Positions 10,392-22,618 are shown, numbered from the stretch's first letter. The stretch is 64,000 bases of DNA from Ostrinia nubilalis (GCF_963855985.1 NC_087109.1:5600001-5664000); one strand, 5' to 3'. Program-made: numbers and translations. The notes: generated by a model not told the origin, from the letters alone.

Positions 10392-12561
10392 CCCAAGTAG
10401 CAATTGGTATTAATGGCAAAATCTTACTTGTCTTAACTCTATCTAAATTTACACTTAAGCTAAAACCAAATTAACTTAGAATAGAGATTTTTTTCTTTAA
10501 GACTTTATATTCTTCATCGAGCGCTACTTAAGCAAATTAAGAATACCCAAAACCAAGTTAAGTATTCTTTAGATAATTTGGTCTTAAGTTATTCTAAGCT
10601 TAAGTTAAAAAAATCTTATTTTACTAAATTAAGTTTTATTGTATGCTCACTTAATACTAAATAGTATAGATAAAGTATTATTTAAGTGTTGCAAAGTAAA
10701 TAAAGTATTCGTAGATTTACTTAGGACTTTTTAAAGACCATTGTCTTAGAAATAGTTTTCTGAAGATTAAGTTAATTACTTTTTGACTAGAATTAGTACA
10801 TTTTGAGAAAAAATACACTTAACGGGACGATTTCGATAAAACAGGATCACGCCTATTAATTCAAGGTAATGCACGAGCACCTGCGTGCGTATTAATTATT
10901 GATACAAAATGCGTGCGGTCGCCCGCAAACTAAATTATGCTATTATAAATAAACTCAAAATATGATTTACTAATTAAGTATTGTCTAAATTATTTTCGAA
11001 ATTGTATGGTAAAGTTGGGTACAACATGATATTATACAATTTAACTAACTAGGTGACAGTAGGCCTGTGACCTTTAAAAAATCTTAACATAATAACTACC
11101 GAAAAATGTTTCTAATAATTGTAATCCACACTTATTTACGCTTCTCAATCTTCTCATTTAATAAATTAGAAACACTGTGTGATTAAATTTAACAAAATCA
11201 CAAATTGTTAAAAGTTCCATAAAAACAATAAAATAAAAACTTTTTACAACAAATACGGCAAAAATGACATATCCGATATTCAATAAATTTAATTGCTTAT
11301 CTCTGAGTGTTGCAATTACAGAGTTCAAAGAATACTTTACGAAATATGCGGGTGTATGTTATAACAAAACTAAAAACGTAAAAACCAATTAAAATCCTAT
11401 TAGAACCATTTTCGACTTCCACACGGACAATCCGAGGGAGAAATCATGTAATTAATAAATTAGTTAGTAAATGAATTGTTCTTTAATGTATAGCAGCACC
11501 AATAATTTAGCAAGACTAAGACAGAATGAAAACTATCTAGTTTTAACTAAATAAAATTAAAGATCTACTTGATACCATATGCACTTAAGTAATACTTCAT
11601 CAAGTGAATTTTAAGTGTAAGTTAAATCTAATGTTTCTAAACTAATACTAGGTAAAGTATAACTTGACTCAACTCTTTCTAAACTAAACTTACAAATTCA
11701 AAATCTTCTATACTCTTGCTACATTAAGACGAATTAGAATTACCGCCATTATGAGCTATGTGTAACAAAAAATAAATCTGAAATTAACCTATAATATTAT
11801 ATCAAGATGACATTTAAATTGAAGTACGTCTTTGTTACACTTTTTCTAGTTGCATAAATGTCTAAGAACGTTTGCATAAAATAAAATATTATTTTATAAC
11901 CTCAAAGTTTTCTTTATACAATACAATTTCGTAATATTTTATTTATCTTATGAGGTCTTTTTCAAGGCCCTCCTGTTTTATAACATTATCCATTGATTTG
12001 ACACGAGAAACCACAATGCGTTTTATATTTCCTATGCAAAAATGACATTCACGGTCTATTCTAGACATAATATAAATTAGTTATTAAAATAATTTAATCG
12101 CCATTTTCATTAACCTTTATCTAAAGTTGATTTAGTGTTAAAGATCACAATGTTTACTAAATTAAAGTTCCTCTTTAATAAAAAATGTCTTACATAGTTC
12201 TTCATGAAGTTAAATAAACCTTAGCTGTAAAAATAATTATTACTCTTAAATAAGTATTCAAGATATCTTCAACTCTATTTCCTAGTCTACAGTCATACTA
12301 CAAGTTATATTATAGTACTTGTTTAGAAATTCTTAAAACTACACTCTTAATTAGGGTTTAAGTCTGCCTTAAGCGTTGTCTTAACTCTGTCTCAGTGATT
12401 TCCAAAGGATTGTGCCCTTTTTTGCTTACCATTGTCTTGGGGCATAACTTCAAGATTTCTTGAGTGCGACTATTGTCTTGGCCAAGACAACGGCTGGAAT
12501 TAGGCTACTAGTCTTCAAGATATCTTCAATGCCTTATGAAGATAATCTGTTGCTACTTGGG
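10392..12561. mobile_element. Possible 2.2-kb non-autonomous DNA element, unknown family
   Basis: Bounded by short perfect inverted repeats CCCAAGTAGCAA (10392-10403) and TTGCTACTTGGG (12550-12561). Near each end is the same word in direct orientation, TTGTCTTAACTCT-A/G-TCT (10428-10444 and 12376-12392). Related words CCATTGTCTTAG, CCATTGTCTTGG and TATTGTCTTGG occur at about 10738, 12430 and 12471, the last forming a perfect 18-bp palindrome TTGTCTTGGCCAAGACAA (12473-12490). The interior is about 75-80 percent A+T, full of CTTAA words, and has no frame of note. Twelve-bp ends could arise by chance in AT-rich DNA, but the repeated subterminal motif supports a real element. No target duplication is clear. 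Confidence 0.45.
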
Positions 12562-14040
12562 TTTGAAAGCTCAAAAACTCAATCTATATAGTGATTAATT
12601 GGGCAAAACCACTGTAATTAACTATTTAATCACTGACCTAACTATTATAGATTACATTGTTAGTATCATGACAAGATGGCGCCCGGAGCGTTTTCTAAAC
12701 GTTCGGAAATCGGTCACTCGAATCAAAGTGGCGTCGATTTTTCAATGTTTGGCAATTTGTTACGGTTATTACAGTGATTTGGTATGTTTTATTTCATTAT
12801 TTGGCCACTCCTTTGTCCCCTGAGGTGCTTGTGAAATGGGCAGTTTGGACATGTTCATTTATTTCGCTGTATGATAGCAAGAGAGATTGGCTGAAACAAA
12901 AAACCCAGGTTCAGGTCAAAAGCGTTTTTTAAACTATCTCGAACTCATTGTGTGCCTATTCCGTATTTTAAAGAAATTAATTGTAGGCGTTCCTATCAAA
13001 ACTAAAACATTTTTAGCATTTTTTTTTGGGCTAATCAGCTCTATGAGACTTATTAGGACTTCATTTAGCGTTACTGAGTAGAGTAGTAATAAAAAATCAT
13101 GAAAATCCTCGAAACTTATTACAACTTTAATAAAATCGAAGGAGAAGAGTGATTAAATATTTTAATATTAGTAGACAATATGTGATCAAAAGTCGGAATG
13201 AGACAAACGATTGCACAAGTTTATTTGTCAACAACACCCGCTTGTCAAAATTGCGCGACATCAAAAAGCGCGAAAGCACCGACCATAGACAATTTCGCGC
13301 GCCAAAGATCGCTATCTAGTCTGTGGCCGGTCACGTGGCCCGCCAGCGGCGGTCACGTGATCATGTTTACATAGTGAGTTTCCCTTTATTAACTTCCACT
13401 CGGTGGTTTTGGGAGTCGAAAATCTATTTTCGATGTGGGAGACGAGTGGAGTTATAAGCCAACTTTGCATAAAGATTTTAAGATAGGGTAAAAATATTAT
13501 ATTATCCCAGTCTGATAGGTAGTCGGTATCAAATCAATAGATAAAGAAATCAGGTTTTAAGGTTTAATTATTTATGTTAATCAATAATAATTATACTTTA
13601 TCCACGGCTAGTTTATAACCCCATTAAGACTCATATTTATTAAAATTTATCTACTGTATTTTTAACCCCGACTCTATGACTAAAAATATATGCCTATATC
13701 ACTTTAATATTTGAGCTCTTTGTAAAACTGTAGAACTCTTCATTTCTATGAACTTATGTTCGTATTTAAGTTTTGTAGTTCTGAGTATTTGAGCAAACAA
13801 AACGCACTCAATAATATTCGGCTAATAAGCTCGGGGCAGGGCCGTAATCTGCATTGTCAACAGTTCCCGCCAATTTTGAGTGACACTTGACGTTTAGCCG
13901 ATACCTAATCCCGGAGTGGGTGAGGGAGGCGCGAAAGTTTTTGGACATGGCATTCAACACTAACAACTCGAAACTGAAACTTATAATTCATTAATTTGTT
14001 TTTATTGACTAACCAAAGTTCTTAATAACGTACCTATTTA
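12562..14040. other. No gene recognised
   Basis: Contains CAAGATGGCGCC at about 12672-12683, which resembles a YY1/Pho site. At 13320-13365 is a GC-rich patch with two GGTCACGTG-type E-boxes (GGTCACGTGGCC and GGTCACGTGATC). These may be regulatory, but single sites prove little. Short frames at 12599-12823 and 12887-13081 look random. Confidence 0.3.
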
Positions 14041-14073
14041 ATAATGGGCAGCCGATCCTGCGCTGCCCATTAT
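14041..14073. repeat. Perfect 12-bp stem-loop
   Basis: ATAATGGGCAGC (14041-14052), 9-nt loop, GCTGCCCATTAT (14062-14073). It stands alone in AT-rich DNA without a T run or gene nearby. It may be the remnant of a small foldback element. Confidence 0.7.
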
Positions 14074-14865
14074 CAAATACGTCGATATGGAATTGGGGGA
14101 GGTCTTTGTCCAGCAGAAACGAACGAATAACGTTAAATACTAACTTTTTGAGATTATTAGTCCACAATAAGCTTTAATTTTCAAACAAATAATGTTATGT
14201 ATGTCATACGAGTCTACAGCACTAACATCAACAAAACACAAATTAAACACATAAAAAACAACATAAAAAATACCGAATTAAGAACCTCTTTTTGTTAAAG
14301 TCGGTTAAAATGCCACATCCACAACTAAACCAAACTCTAGGCTCTCAGCTCTCCCCCAAAATGAGCATCAAGACGACACACTCGTTTCCAAGTGTTGATT
14401 TTTGTACTCAATTCGTACTCCCGTTTCCCACACCAGGGATCCCTGGGGAGATGCGTGGACATTCTAACACTAAGCCAGTTATGGCCCTAGCGGTTTTGGA
14501 TTCCGTACACGTAAATGGGATTATTATGTGCTGACTAATACGGTTGGGAGAATTGCTTGCGAGACTCTAATAAGATTGTGTTATTTCTAAAAATGATAAT
14601 TTATAAAGTATCTTTATACTTATCGATTTTTACGTTCCCCTATTCGGTCTCTCACAGAAAAATGTATTGTAATTTGTAGCTTTTTCACTCAGGAATAATG
14701 TAACATTGTGATAGAATAAAATCAAAATAGATTCAGCAGTACCAGAGACTAATCACAAACTTTCTCGATTGCATTACTCGTACGTACATAATATTTCTTA
14801 AATTAGATAACTAGATACATAAACTACCTAGATTAAGTTATGCTATCGCATAAGGTTTTAAGTAC
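14074..14865. other. No gene recognised
   Basis: A frame of 80 codons at 14292-14534 has no recognisable domain and no supporting splice context. Confidence 0.35.
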
Positions 14866-14925
14866 CTGTAAAGATAGTGATAATGTGTGTGGAAATAAAT
14901 AAATAAATAAAAAATGCAGTTCCAG
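14866..14925 (+). mobile_element. Possible LINE 3' tail (AAAT repeats)
   Basis: ATGTGTGTGGAAATAAATAA followed by more AAAT units, resembling LINE 3' ends elsewhere in the window (19360s, 45080s). Too short for a family call. Confidence 0.3.
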
Positions 14926-15022
14926 ACTGCACTGCAGCCTTTCCCTACCCAAGTGAGAAATAATGCTACACAGTAAAGGATCTATAGTAGCTACGCACAC
15001 TTATTAAAACCAACAATAAGGC

Positions 15023-15140
15023 TGGCTGGGTGCACTATCTTACTTCAACTTTGCAAACGTCAAAAATCTGTTAAATTCCGTACAAAAAACGCCGGTTATC
15101 GTTATAGTTATGGTCAAAGTTAGGTGGTGCAACTCAGCCT
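15023..15140 (+). mobile_element. Short inverted-repeat element, family A, best copy
   Basis: Starts GGCTGGGTGCACTATCTTAC and ends AAGTTAGGTGGTGCAACTCAGCC, giving inverted ends of about 20-25 bp. The interior has CAAACGTCAAAAATCTGTTAAA and CGCCGGTTATCGTTATAG. It has no frame. Five copies or fragments of this family are in the window, in both orientations. Confidence 0.8.
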
Positions 15141-15968
15141 GAGAGTGGAAATTTCTTGATGAGTACACATATAAATATGTGCTGAAAGAACTTTACTTAC
15201 AGATAAAATTAGAGTAGACGACCTACTTCTTATCCTTACTTCTAAGTTACATCTCCATCTATTTCGTAGTATGGCAGCTGCTACGCGCTACGAAAACCGC
15301 TACGGAATTTTCGTAGTCAAACGTCTAATAGTTCAGTAATCATCATAAAACCGTATCATTTGTCGGTCTGTGACAAACGAAACGCAACCGGCATCATTAC
15401 GAAATCTGCATAACTGCATTGCGCGTGTGGTATTGTCGCTTACCGCTCTCTTGGGACTGTCAATCCACTTATCAAACCTAAGAACTTTTTACATTACTCT
15501 AAATTGAATTTAGTTTTAAGAGCGACACATTTGGTTATTGCGTGAGTGGATTGCTGTTTGTGACGTTTTGTTTTTGAATTGCAGAAGACGGTTGACGGGA
15601 TGAGTTTATGCAATATGAGGTTTTGTGTTAGTAAAGTTAAAGTCGCTTTTAACTTGGTGTTTTCTGACAGATGTAGCGTTTTGTTCCTGAATGAAGAATA
15701 TGTCACCCCCGTAGTTATTATATGCAAATAATACGCATAATTTAGGGTTAGCCCTATTCCGTGTTTTATCTACTTATCTGTGAAATGGCTCAATTAGCGA
15801 TGCGTGCCGGGGGTGGACTATCTAAACTTGTATGGAATATGTTAAATGATTTATTGAGGCGATATCAGTTTTGAATGTGAATATGAAAGGGTGAATGGAG
15901 ATGAATAGACATTAAAATACATCATAGCTTACATTTCAAAATAAGTGTATATTTATTACGGTTAATAT
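15141..15968. other. No gene recognised
   Basis: Mixed AT-rich DNA; short frames only. Confidence 0.35.
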
Positions 15969-16430
15969 GATAAATTGAAAATTATTAATAATAACCGGTT
16001 ATTATGAATAATTACCGACAGTCGCGGTAAAAGTGATAAATTAATCACATTTAACAGTGATTATTTAATAATTCAACCTTAGTACTAACAAATTTCATAA
16101 AAGAGAACATCATCTTGTGTACGTGCTCGTGTACAGCCAAACTTTTGAACGTTTTGATATCATATATTAATATGTATAATTTGGCATAATGAGTTTGGAA
16201 TGTTTCTTGCATAATATTACTTTTCCATGATGCCTATAACATAATGTTTTGATTTAAAATGAAAAATAGGTTAAGGTGCGGCGGGGGTGGCCCTTGGGCC
16301 ACCCCTAAGCCGCCTATTTAGTTTTATACACACATAAATGACCTCATATTAATCACATTTACCAAATCATGCGGTAATTATTCATAATAACCGGCGATTA
16401 TTCATAATTTTCACATTTATCGTAACATAT
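15969..16430. repeat. 462-bp foldback with AT-rich arms and a GC-rich hairpin core
   Basis: The left arm (about 15969-16050) and right arm (about 16345-16430) are inverted copies, sharing CCGGTTATTATGAATAATTA read on the left and the reverse on the right. In the loop at 16284-16305 is a second perfect hairpin, GGGGTGGCCC-TT-GGGCCACCCC, lengthened by GCGGC/GCCGC and AATAGG/CCTATT outside it. Arms diverge by several substitutions, so it is not a recent duplication. Likely a foldback-type MITE; no target duplication was identified. Confidence 0.7.
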
Positions 16431-17963
16431 TCATAAAACTTGTTTTTAATCGTATCGATTTAATTTTTGATAAAATATAGAGTAGAGAGTACCAATATTG
16501 TGATATCATAAAATACAATGATCTGCTTGATTATGGACAAAACGATTAAGATTCTTAATCATTGAACACAACTCGTAGAATCAAGATTCAAGACCACACC
16601 TAGACCGTTCAAAAACCAACTCAAAAAGACAACAAAATAATACTAGCGGTCACACACATTTATAACCATTAGCGGCACAGCCAAAACGATTCAACCATCA
16701 ATTTCACTGAATCTATAAAGCCAAATAAATCAAGAAAAAAGCAAACACGTTATTAATATCTCTATCCGTATACTTAAAATTTGTGTGTCTATAATTAGAG
16801 TTTTGAACGCGAGTTAACGTTCGGAAATTAAAAGGTTTTTGGAACGAGCCGTATCATTATGTTTGCATTGTTTTTTCTTTTTTAAAGCGACCTAAGGTTA
16901 AGCCGGGTCACGACACATCCCAATTAGGGGTGATTAGGCGTCGTAATTTATTAAGTGTTTCGAGCGTCGTGGCTGCGGCGCGCTTTGTGCCTTTGCCCGT
17001 GGCGCCAAAATGGTTTTAAAAAAGTTCACGTGTTGATTTTTGACGCGTGCAAATATTGGTTTGTGAATCACAAATACATTATCTGACTAATGAGATTAAC
17101 GATTAATGGTGTGAGTTGAACACTGCATGTAATATTATAGGCGGAAATTACATCGAAAGTTTAATATAAAAACTTTTACCAGTTTTTTTAAGTTCATTGG
17201 TTAGTCTTTGCACGTAATGTTAAAGGTAGAAAGTTAGATAATGTAGAAAGGTCATCACAAGAAATAACTTTGTAGTTAGTCCCTCATTATGGTCCAATGT
17301 GTTTTAATTTAATCAATCTAAATTTTAACATTCCCGGCAAAAAAAGCCAAAAATTAAAAAAAAATCTCGTGCCCCATAGCGCCCCGTTTTCTATACAGTG
17401 ACCAAAACATCATCATATAGTGTTCATAACACCCATTTGAAACATTTTCGATTTGATAACATCGTTCCTTCTTTCACCACTATAAATCATCATGAAAGTA
17501 TGACAGAAATTAGTGTCTTAGGAAGATTTCCGAATAGTGACACTATACTAGGGTTGGTCAGCTTTTTAAGTCAGAATTTAAATCTAAAACTCCTTTAAAG
17601 TTCCACAAATGTAGACACAAACACTAAAGCATAAACAAAACAATACACTAATATTTTACCAAGGTTTTTTGAGCTAACCTTGTGTTGTAACACTAATCAC
17701 AGGGCGGCGGGGAAAGCTGCAATTAGCACGACAAGGGTTGGGGCGTGTGAACTGGGTAATTTGTCGTATTCTTATGGTATCGTGAACTTTCGAGTTTAGC
17801 TATAATTGTGGGTCTTTGTTCATGAGAAAATACGTTTTTGGATGTCGAGGGTACGTTTAGCGGTGTAGGTTTTAGGCACTTAAAAGCCTTAAATAAAAAT
17901 CCGTAATCGAAATGTAATGAAACGAAATCACAGAAACTACAAGTGCTAGGATTCTCAAATTTT
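16431..17963. other. No gene recognised
   Basis: 1.5 kb of AT-rich DNA. A CpG-richer patch at 16900-17010 (GTCGTGGCTGCGGCGCGC) stands out but has no exon-like frame. Confidence 0.35.
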
Positions 17964-18071
17964 GCATGGGTGTTCCTTTTAGAACGTAGGTGCTCACTAA
18001 GACGGGATTTTGCAAAAATCCTAAGGGGGTAAAACGGGATCGACGCGTACGAAGTCGCGGGCGGCCGCTAG
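17964..18071 (+). mobile_element. Helitron-like element, second family, 5'-truncated
   Basis: Ends GTACGAAGTCGCGGGCGGCC GCTAG at 18071, the CTAG terminus preceded by a GC-rich hairpin (GCGGCCGC) as expected for Helitron 3' ends. The last about 45 bp match the minus-strand copy at 34004-34188. The 5' part with the GACT repeat is missing. Confidence 0.7.
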
Positions 18072-18109
18072 TCTTAGTACAAGGTCAACTCATGTCGATA
18101 GTCAGTTTT

Positions 18110-18235
18110 CCTTTACTTACGGCCAAGGAGCCAATAAAAATTTTATTACTATTTTTTATGCAAATCATTTGACCGCAATCGCACCTGATATTTGAGATGC
18201 AGTTTAGTCTCTCGCCTTATAAAAGTGTTAAAGGC
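18110..18235 (+). repeat. Interspersed repeat, 'gaccgcaatcgcacctgat' type
   Basis: Shares TTTTTATGC, then TTTGACC-CAATCGCACCTGAT and TGCAGT-TAGTCT words with 39440-39570. These are familiar from abundant lepidopteran interspersed repeats. Non-coding. Confidence 0.55.
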
Positions 18236-18420
18236 CCAGATTATAGTGATTGTCAATTTTATAAATGAAATATGATAAAAATTTACTCTATGACAGTGTC
18301 ACAGTATCCTTAACACGTTCCTAGATCGTTCTACACATCAACTATGGACTACTGCATTCACTGCACCACAGAGTCGTCAAATTAGAAGTAGAAATTTTAG
18401 CAATGCTAATCCTACTAATA

Positions 18421-18642
18421 TCCTACTAATATTATAAATGCGAAAGTTTGGATGTCTAGATGTCTGGATGTCTAGATGTCTGGAAGTCTGGATGTTTGTT
18501 AGTCTTTCACGCAAAAACTACTGAACGGATTTTGTTGAAACTACAGTATTATTGTTTGTAACCCAGATTAACATATAGGCTATAATTTACGAGGATCTGT
18601 GACACAAAATTTCACGCGGGTGAAGTCGCAGGCATAAGCTAG
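18421..18642 (+). mobile_element. Non-autonomous Helitron (Lep1-like) with GGATGTCT repeat
   Basis: Starts TCCTACTAATATTATAAATG at 18421 and ends CTAG at 18639-18642, followed by T. A short microsatellite of GATGTCT(G/A) units follows the 5' end. The 3' hairpin region (CACGCGGGTGAAGTCGCAGG) is partly decayed. The 11 bases immediately before the element (18410-18420) repeat its first 11 bases exactly, a terminal duplication. Confidence 0.9.
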
Positions 18643-19229
18643 TGTAATTTAATACAATACAGTTGACAACACTTCAGTACATGTTTGTAGCAAAATGGCA
18701 ACTATTTCAAGTACACAAAGTACAGTGTTTAATTTAATTTTCCGTTGTACAGTCAACAGCAATCAGAATATTCACTTTTGCTGGAAAATGGCCTGTATTA
18801 CAATGAAATAAGCCACTGTTTTAGCTTCATATGCCGTTGTACTAATGGGGGTAACGGTCGGCCGCTCATTAGAAGCGCGTGCGCAGCCCAGAGGCGATCG
18901 AGAGCGGTTAGGCTTGGTACACAATGGAAGATTTTTTTTTAAAGAAAAAAATTTTGTTTTGCTTTTTTATGAGTGAAAGATTTAAAAGAAGAAGAGAGCA
19001 GTCTCTTGTGTAAGGTTGGAAAACAATCATGTTTTCACCATAAAACTGTAATGTATACTGAAAAGTGTCTTACTATTTGTACCTACTTGCAGTAGGTACT
19101 ACGTAGTCATGTTGATAAGACTTTTAAGAAAATTATACTTATTGTCTCTAAAAAGAAGAATGTCTTGAAAATACATGTTTTAAGCCACCATTATACGTCC
19201 GACAATTAATTATTTTTGCACAGCATAGT
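18643..19229. other. No gene recognised
   Basis: A GC-richer patch at 18835-18915 lies in a frame of 65 codons with no recognisable content. Confidence 0.35.
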
Positions 19230-19372
19230 ACGACACTATACTTTATTATAAGATCTGTGTGTAAACTAAGAAAAAGAAAAAGTTATGAAAGTGTAAATTG
19301 TATAACAAAAATGTAAAATCTTGTCATTCCTTTGGTAATGAAATAAAGATTTATTTATTTATTTATTATTAC
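19230..19372 (+). mobile_element. LINE 3' untranslated end with ATTT tail
   Basis: A-rich leader, then CTTGTCATTCC...AATGAAATAAAG followed by ATTT repeats (about 19350-19372). This is the usual 3' end of a Jockey-like LINE in Lepidoptera. No coding part is left. Confidence 0.55.
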
Positions 19373-20858
19373 GTGCAATAGATGGTACTCGTAGGTATTT
19401 AGTAAAAAAATACTTTAAAAAGCGTAGGTCCAAACTTTTTGTAGCCGCGACGTTCTGATTTCCGGGGTCCACATATCGTGGGCGTATAGAACGTTCCGTC
19501 CACTAAGGAATTAAGATTTTATTTTATAACCCACTATTAAGCTTAATGCCGCATAAATTCAATATTGCGGCCATCATACATCTATGCAGATGACACGACT
19601 GTATTTTAATATATTAATTGATGGTTAATGCTTTAATGATAGGGTACTAGGTGAAAATCAGTTATGGTAATGTGTTTTGACATTTTTGGATTTGTACGGA
19701 GATAATAATATAGAGTACGAGTATAATTTCTCTCATTTAACTATTACCTGGATAACTAAGTACTTCAATTTTTTAAATCAATGTAGCCAGAACTGTAAAA
19801 AGATTTTAAGTTTGTACTTGAAACTTGTAGGTAGTTTCATGCTACCAAGTACACAGACTTTTATCTGTTTTTCTCACAAAGCTCTGAGTTTATGATGAGG
19901 CTAGATGCCTCATGTTAGGCCATAAAATGATACCCCTATTTTGTATTTAGGTATGTTCATTTCTTTGTAGCGACTCTACTTTTAAAGTAAAAATCCTTTT
20001 GAATTTTTGCGGTTTGTTTCTAGCTTATTATTGTTATTGACCATTAATTAGATCAAAAATGTATTTTCTTATTTAGATTTATTGATTTACACCTTTACAT
20101 AATGTGTACGCAAACTTCATACTAAAGTGACCAACGAATTTAACTGATAAATCAATATTTCCAAAGCTTTTCTTACGTCGTGCGCCCACGCATTTTCTCC
20201 ACGTTTAGATCATCGGATTAGATACGACTGATTTATTGAATTACTACACAACGATGACTTTCTTTGAAGCAACTAACATGGAGGTAGTAATTTGGTACTA
20301 TTTATAATTTTCGATGCTTTAGATTGGATTGAGATATAGGTACCTACTATTTGGTTGGCCAGAAAGGCTTATTTTGAAAGGTGTGGGTTGTAATAACCGA
20401 GGTTACAACTAAAGTCAGACTTATTGAGATCGTCATAGGTGAACGTGACATTGCTCAAAGGGACATTTCTTCTTCTTTTTTGATGATGTTGGCAATGCAC
20501 GTCGAGGTCGACTTGATTTGTGCCATTTTCAAGTTTATAGGTGATACGAGTTACAAAATGAGATCAAGTAATGATATAATGAAGGATGATAGATGATACC
20601 CCTTCCCACCCTTTGAGTCTCAGTAAAGTTGTGGTGCTTTACTGAGACCTCCTATGGACAACTTGAGAGAACCAGAAGAATCACGATGCACTGTTTTGCT
20701 TCACTCGCCCACACTCATGCACGTTCACGAACACTTAATGGTTAATAATCCACCATTATTACACATTAATAGTCGCCCAAACACGAATTTGAGGAAATCA
20801 AACAAAACCGCTAATGACGCTTCAGATTCCCGCCAAGAAGTCTCAAAGGGACTCACTG
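19373..20858. other. No gene recognised
   Basis: Unique-looking DNA. Frames at 19677-19895 and 20381-20596 show no domain. Confidence 0.35.
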
Positions 20859-21002
20859 CGCCCGTATTCACAAACATTACTATAAGGTCTCACAATGCGC
20901 TTAGACGCACAATGTGACACACGAACCACTCACAGAGCTCTATACAACGCTGTGTGTTCGATTTTCTGCTTCACATAAAGCAAGTATCGTTTTAAACGGG
21001 TG
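20859..21002 (-). mobile_element. Harbinger-like MITE, family B, reverse copy
   Basis: About 144 bp that match the 57761-57905 element in reverse orientation: starts CGCCCGTATTCACAAACATT and ends near AAACGGGTG, followed by TTA. The interior has CAGAGCTCTAT-CAACGCTGTG and CGATTTTCTGCTTCAC. Diverged by roughly one base in eight from the 57.8-kb copy by eye. Confidence 0.75.
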
Positions 21003-21940
21003 TTAGAGACAACTGATAGAAAAGGCACTATCTGTATACCAAAGTCTCAATATTACGAGTAATTATGGGCACCGTGTAACAGTTTTCGCAGAATACGGAG
21101 TTTTGGAGCAAAAAATCGTCAGAAAAGTCAACGGGACGTTCTATTTATATGATTAGGTAGAAGTCTATACTTGTTTTATCTCGAGCAGATTCAAGATAGG
21201 TATTTGAATGTAGACTAAACAAAGGCTTGGATTTATTCTTGAGTGTACATTTCTTTTTTCTATTTAAGTTTCGTTTCATAATAGGTATATGTTTAAAATC
21301 TTATGCTTAATTCTGAAGATCGATTTTTTAGTACACAAGTCTAAATATATTTTATCAAATTAATTCAATAGACACGATGATTTTAGTACAATTATCATTT
21401 ACTAGAAACTATTTAAGTGGAAGATATTTTTAGCGTACAACTTGCAATTTCGTGACCTTTAAATGTCTGCCATTACCGTGAATATTAAAGAGGGAAATTA
21501 TCGGATGATTAGATCACGACAATGTTATCGCCCTTTCATTTTCAATGGATAATTTCTCGATAATTTCCGATAATATCAGGGCCGGTTGACCTGACCACTG
21601 ATTAGGCTATTACCTCCGTGACATCAATCGCTGATTGTTACTTTCTATAATTTCGTATTTTGCGGTAAACGATTAGTCTGCGACATTATTGTGACCTGTG
21701 TCTAGACATTGATATTAGGAATATTAAAAGCTTTAAAGCGCTGCTTTCTAATTTGATTTGATCGCCACTTTTGTAGCGTCTGCTGAAGGTGGCAACTCAC
21801 TGGGAGCGTTCGCGTGTAACATCAAGATTCCATTTTGGGTGTTTCCACATCTATTTTTATAAATTATTACTCAAAACAAAAAAAGTTGTAGGTACATTTG
21901 TAATTTTTACAATATTTGCACATCGTAGGTATGTATGTAC
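21003..21940. other. No gene recognised
   Basis: No repeat or exon recognised. Confidence 0.35.
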
Positions 21941-22060
21941 TATCGGCCACAGTGTTAACTATCCATTTCCGTTTTTGCTCTCGCTCTCATCAAATGGTGA
22001 TTCTTTGCGATAGAACGAGGCGACATGATCGGCAATGGGTAGTTAACACTGTTGCCGATA
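21941..22060. mobile_element. 120-bp MITE flanked by GTAC
   Basis: Terminal inverted repeats of 27 bp with two mismatches (TATCGGC-ACAGTGTTAACTA-CCATT), at 21941-21967 and 22034-22060. Both sides are flanked by GTAC (21937-21940 and 22061-22064), which is either the target duplication or an extension of the palindromic ends. No frame. Confidence 0.8.
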
Positions 22061-22385
22061 GTACGATATAATATGTTGGAAACTTCTCTTTTACAACCAT
22101 TTGTAACCCATTTCTTATTTTATTATTATCGGTTTACCATAGAGTACAAAATAAGCTAACCCACCATCGCCTAATTCTCAGCACTCAGGCACGTTCACTA
22201 GACCCGCACGCGGCGCCGCTTGATTGTGCCAATCGACACCCGCGGTGACCGCTGGGACAGCGTTCTCTAATTAAATATGCAGGGGAACCCCCCGCTATCG
22301 TGATTATAGACTTGTGGGTAAGAGTTTGGCTTAAATGAGTTTAGACCTAACAGAGACACAAGAGATTTAGCTCCTAAGTTTTAAA

Positions 22386-22618
22386 TCCTACTACTAATAT
22401 TATAACGTAGGTAATGAAACTTTGTAAGGATGTATGGATACATCCATACATCCTTAATAATAATAATAATCCATAAACCTACAGGTTTGCTTACTGTTTC
22501 ACACAAAAGCTCTTGAACGGATATTAATGAAACTTTTACACAGAATAGCATATTATAGGCTAGTAATGATCTGTGACAAACTGAAATCCACGCAGTCGAA
22601 GCCGTGGGCAAAAGCTAG
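22386..22618 (+). mobile_element. Non-autonomous Helitron with palindromic microsatellite
   Basis: Begins TCCTACTACTAATATTATAA at 22386 and ends CTAG at 22615-22618. Where other copies have a GGATGTCT run, this one has a perfect inverted pair, GGATGTATGGAT (22428-22439) and ATCCATACATCC (22442-22453), followed by an AAT repeat. The 3' region CACGCAGTCGAAGCCGTGGG keeps most of the terminal hairpin. Confidence 0.85.

Noticed and set aside
12672..12683. YY1/Pho-like site CAAGATGGCGCC as evidence of a promoter
   Set aside because: A single short site with no start element or exon nearby is not enough.
14292..14534. 80-codon frame considered as an exon
   Set aside because: No homology that I recognise and no codon or splice support.
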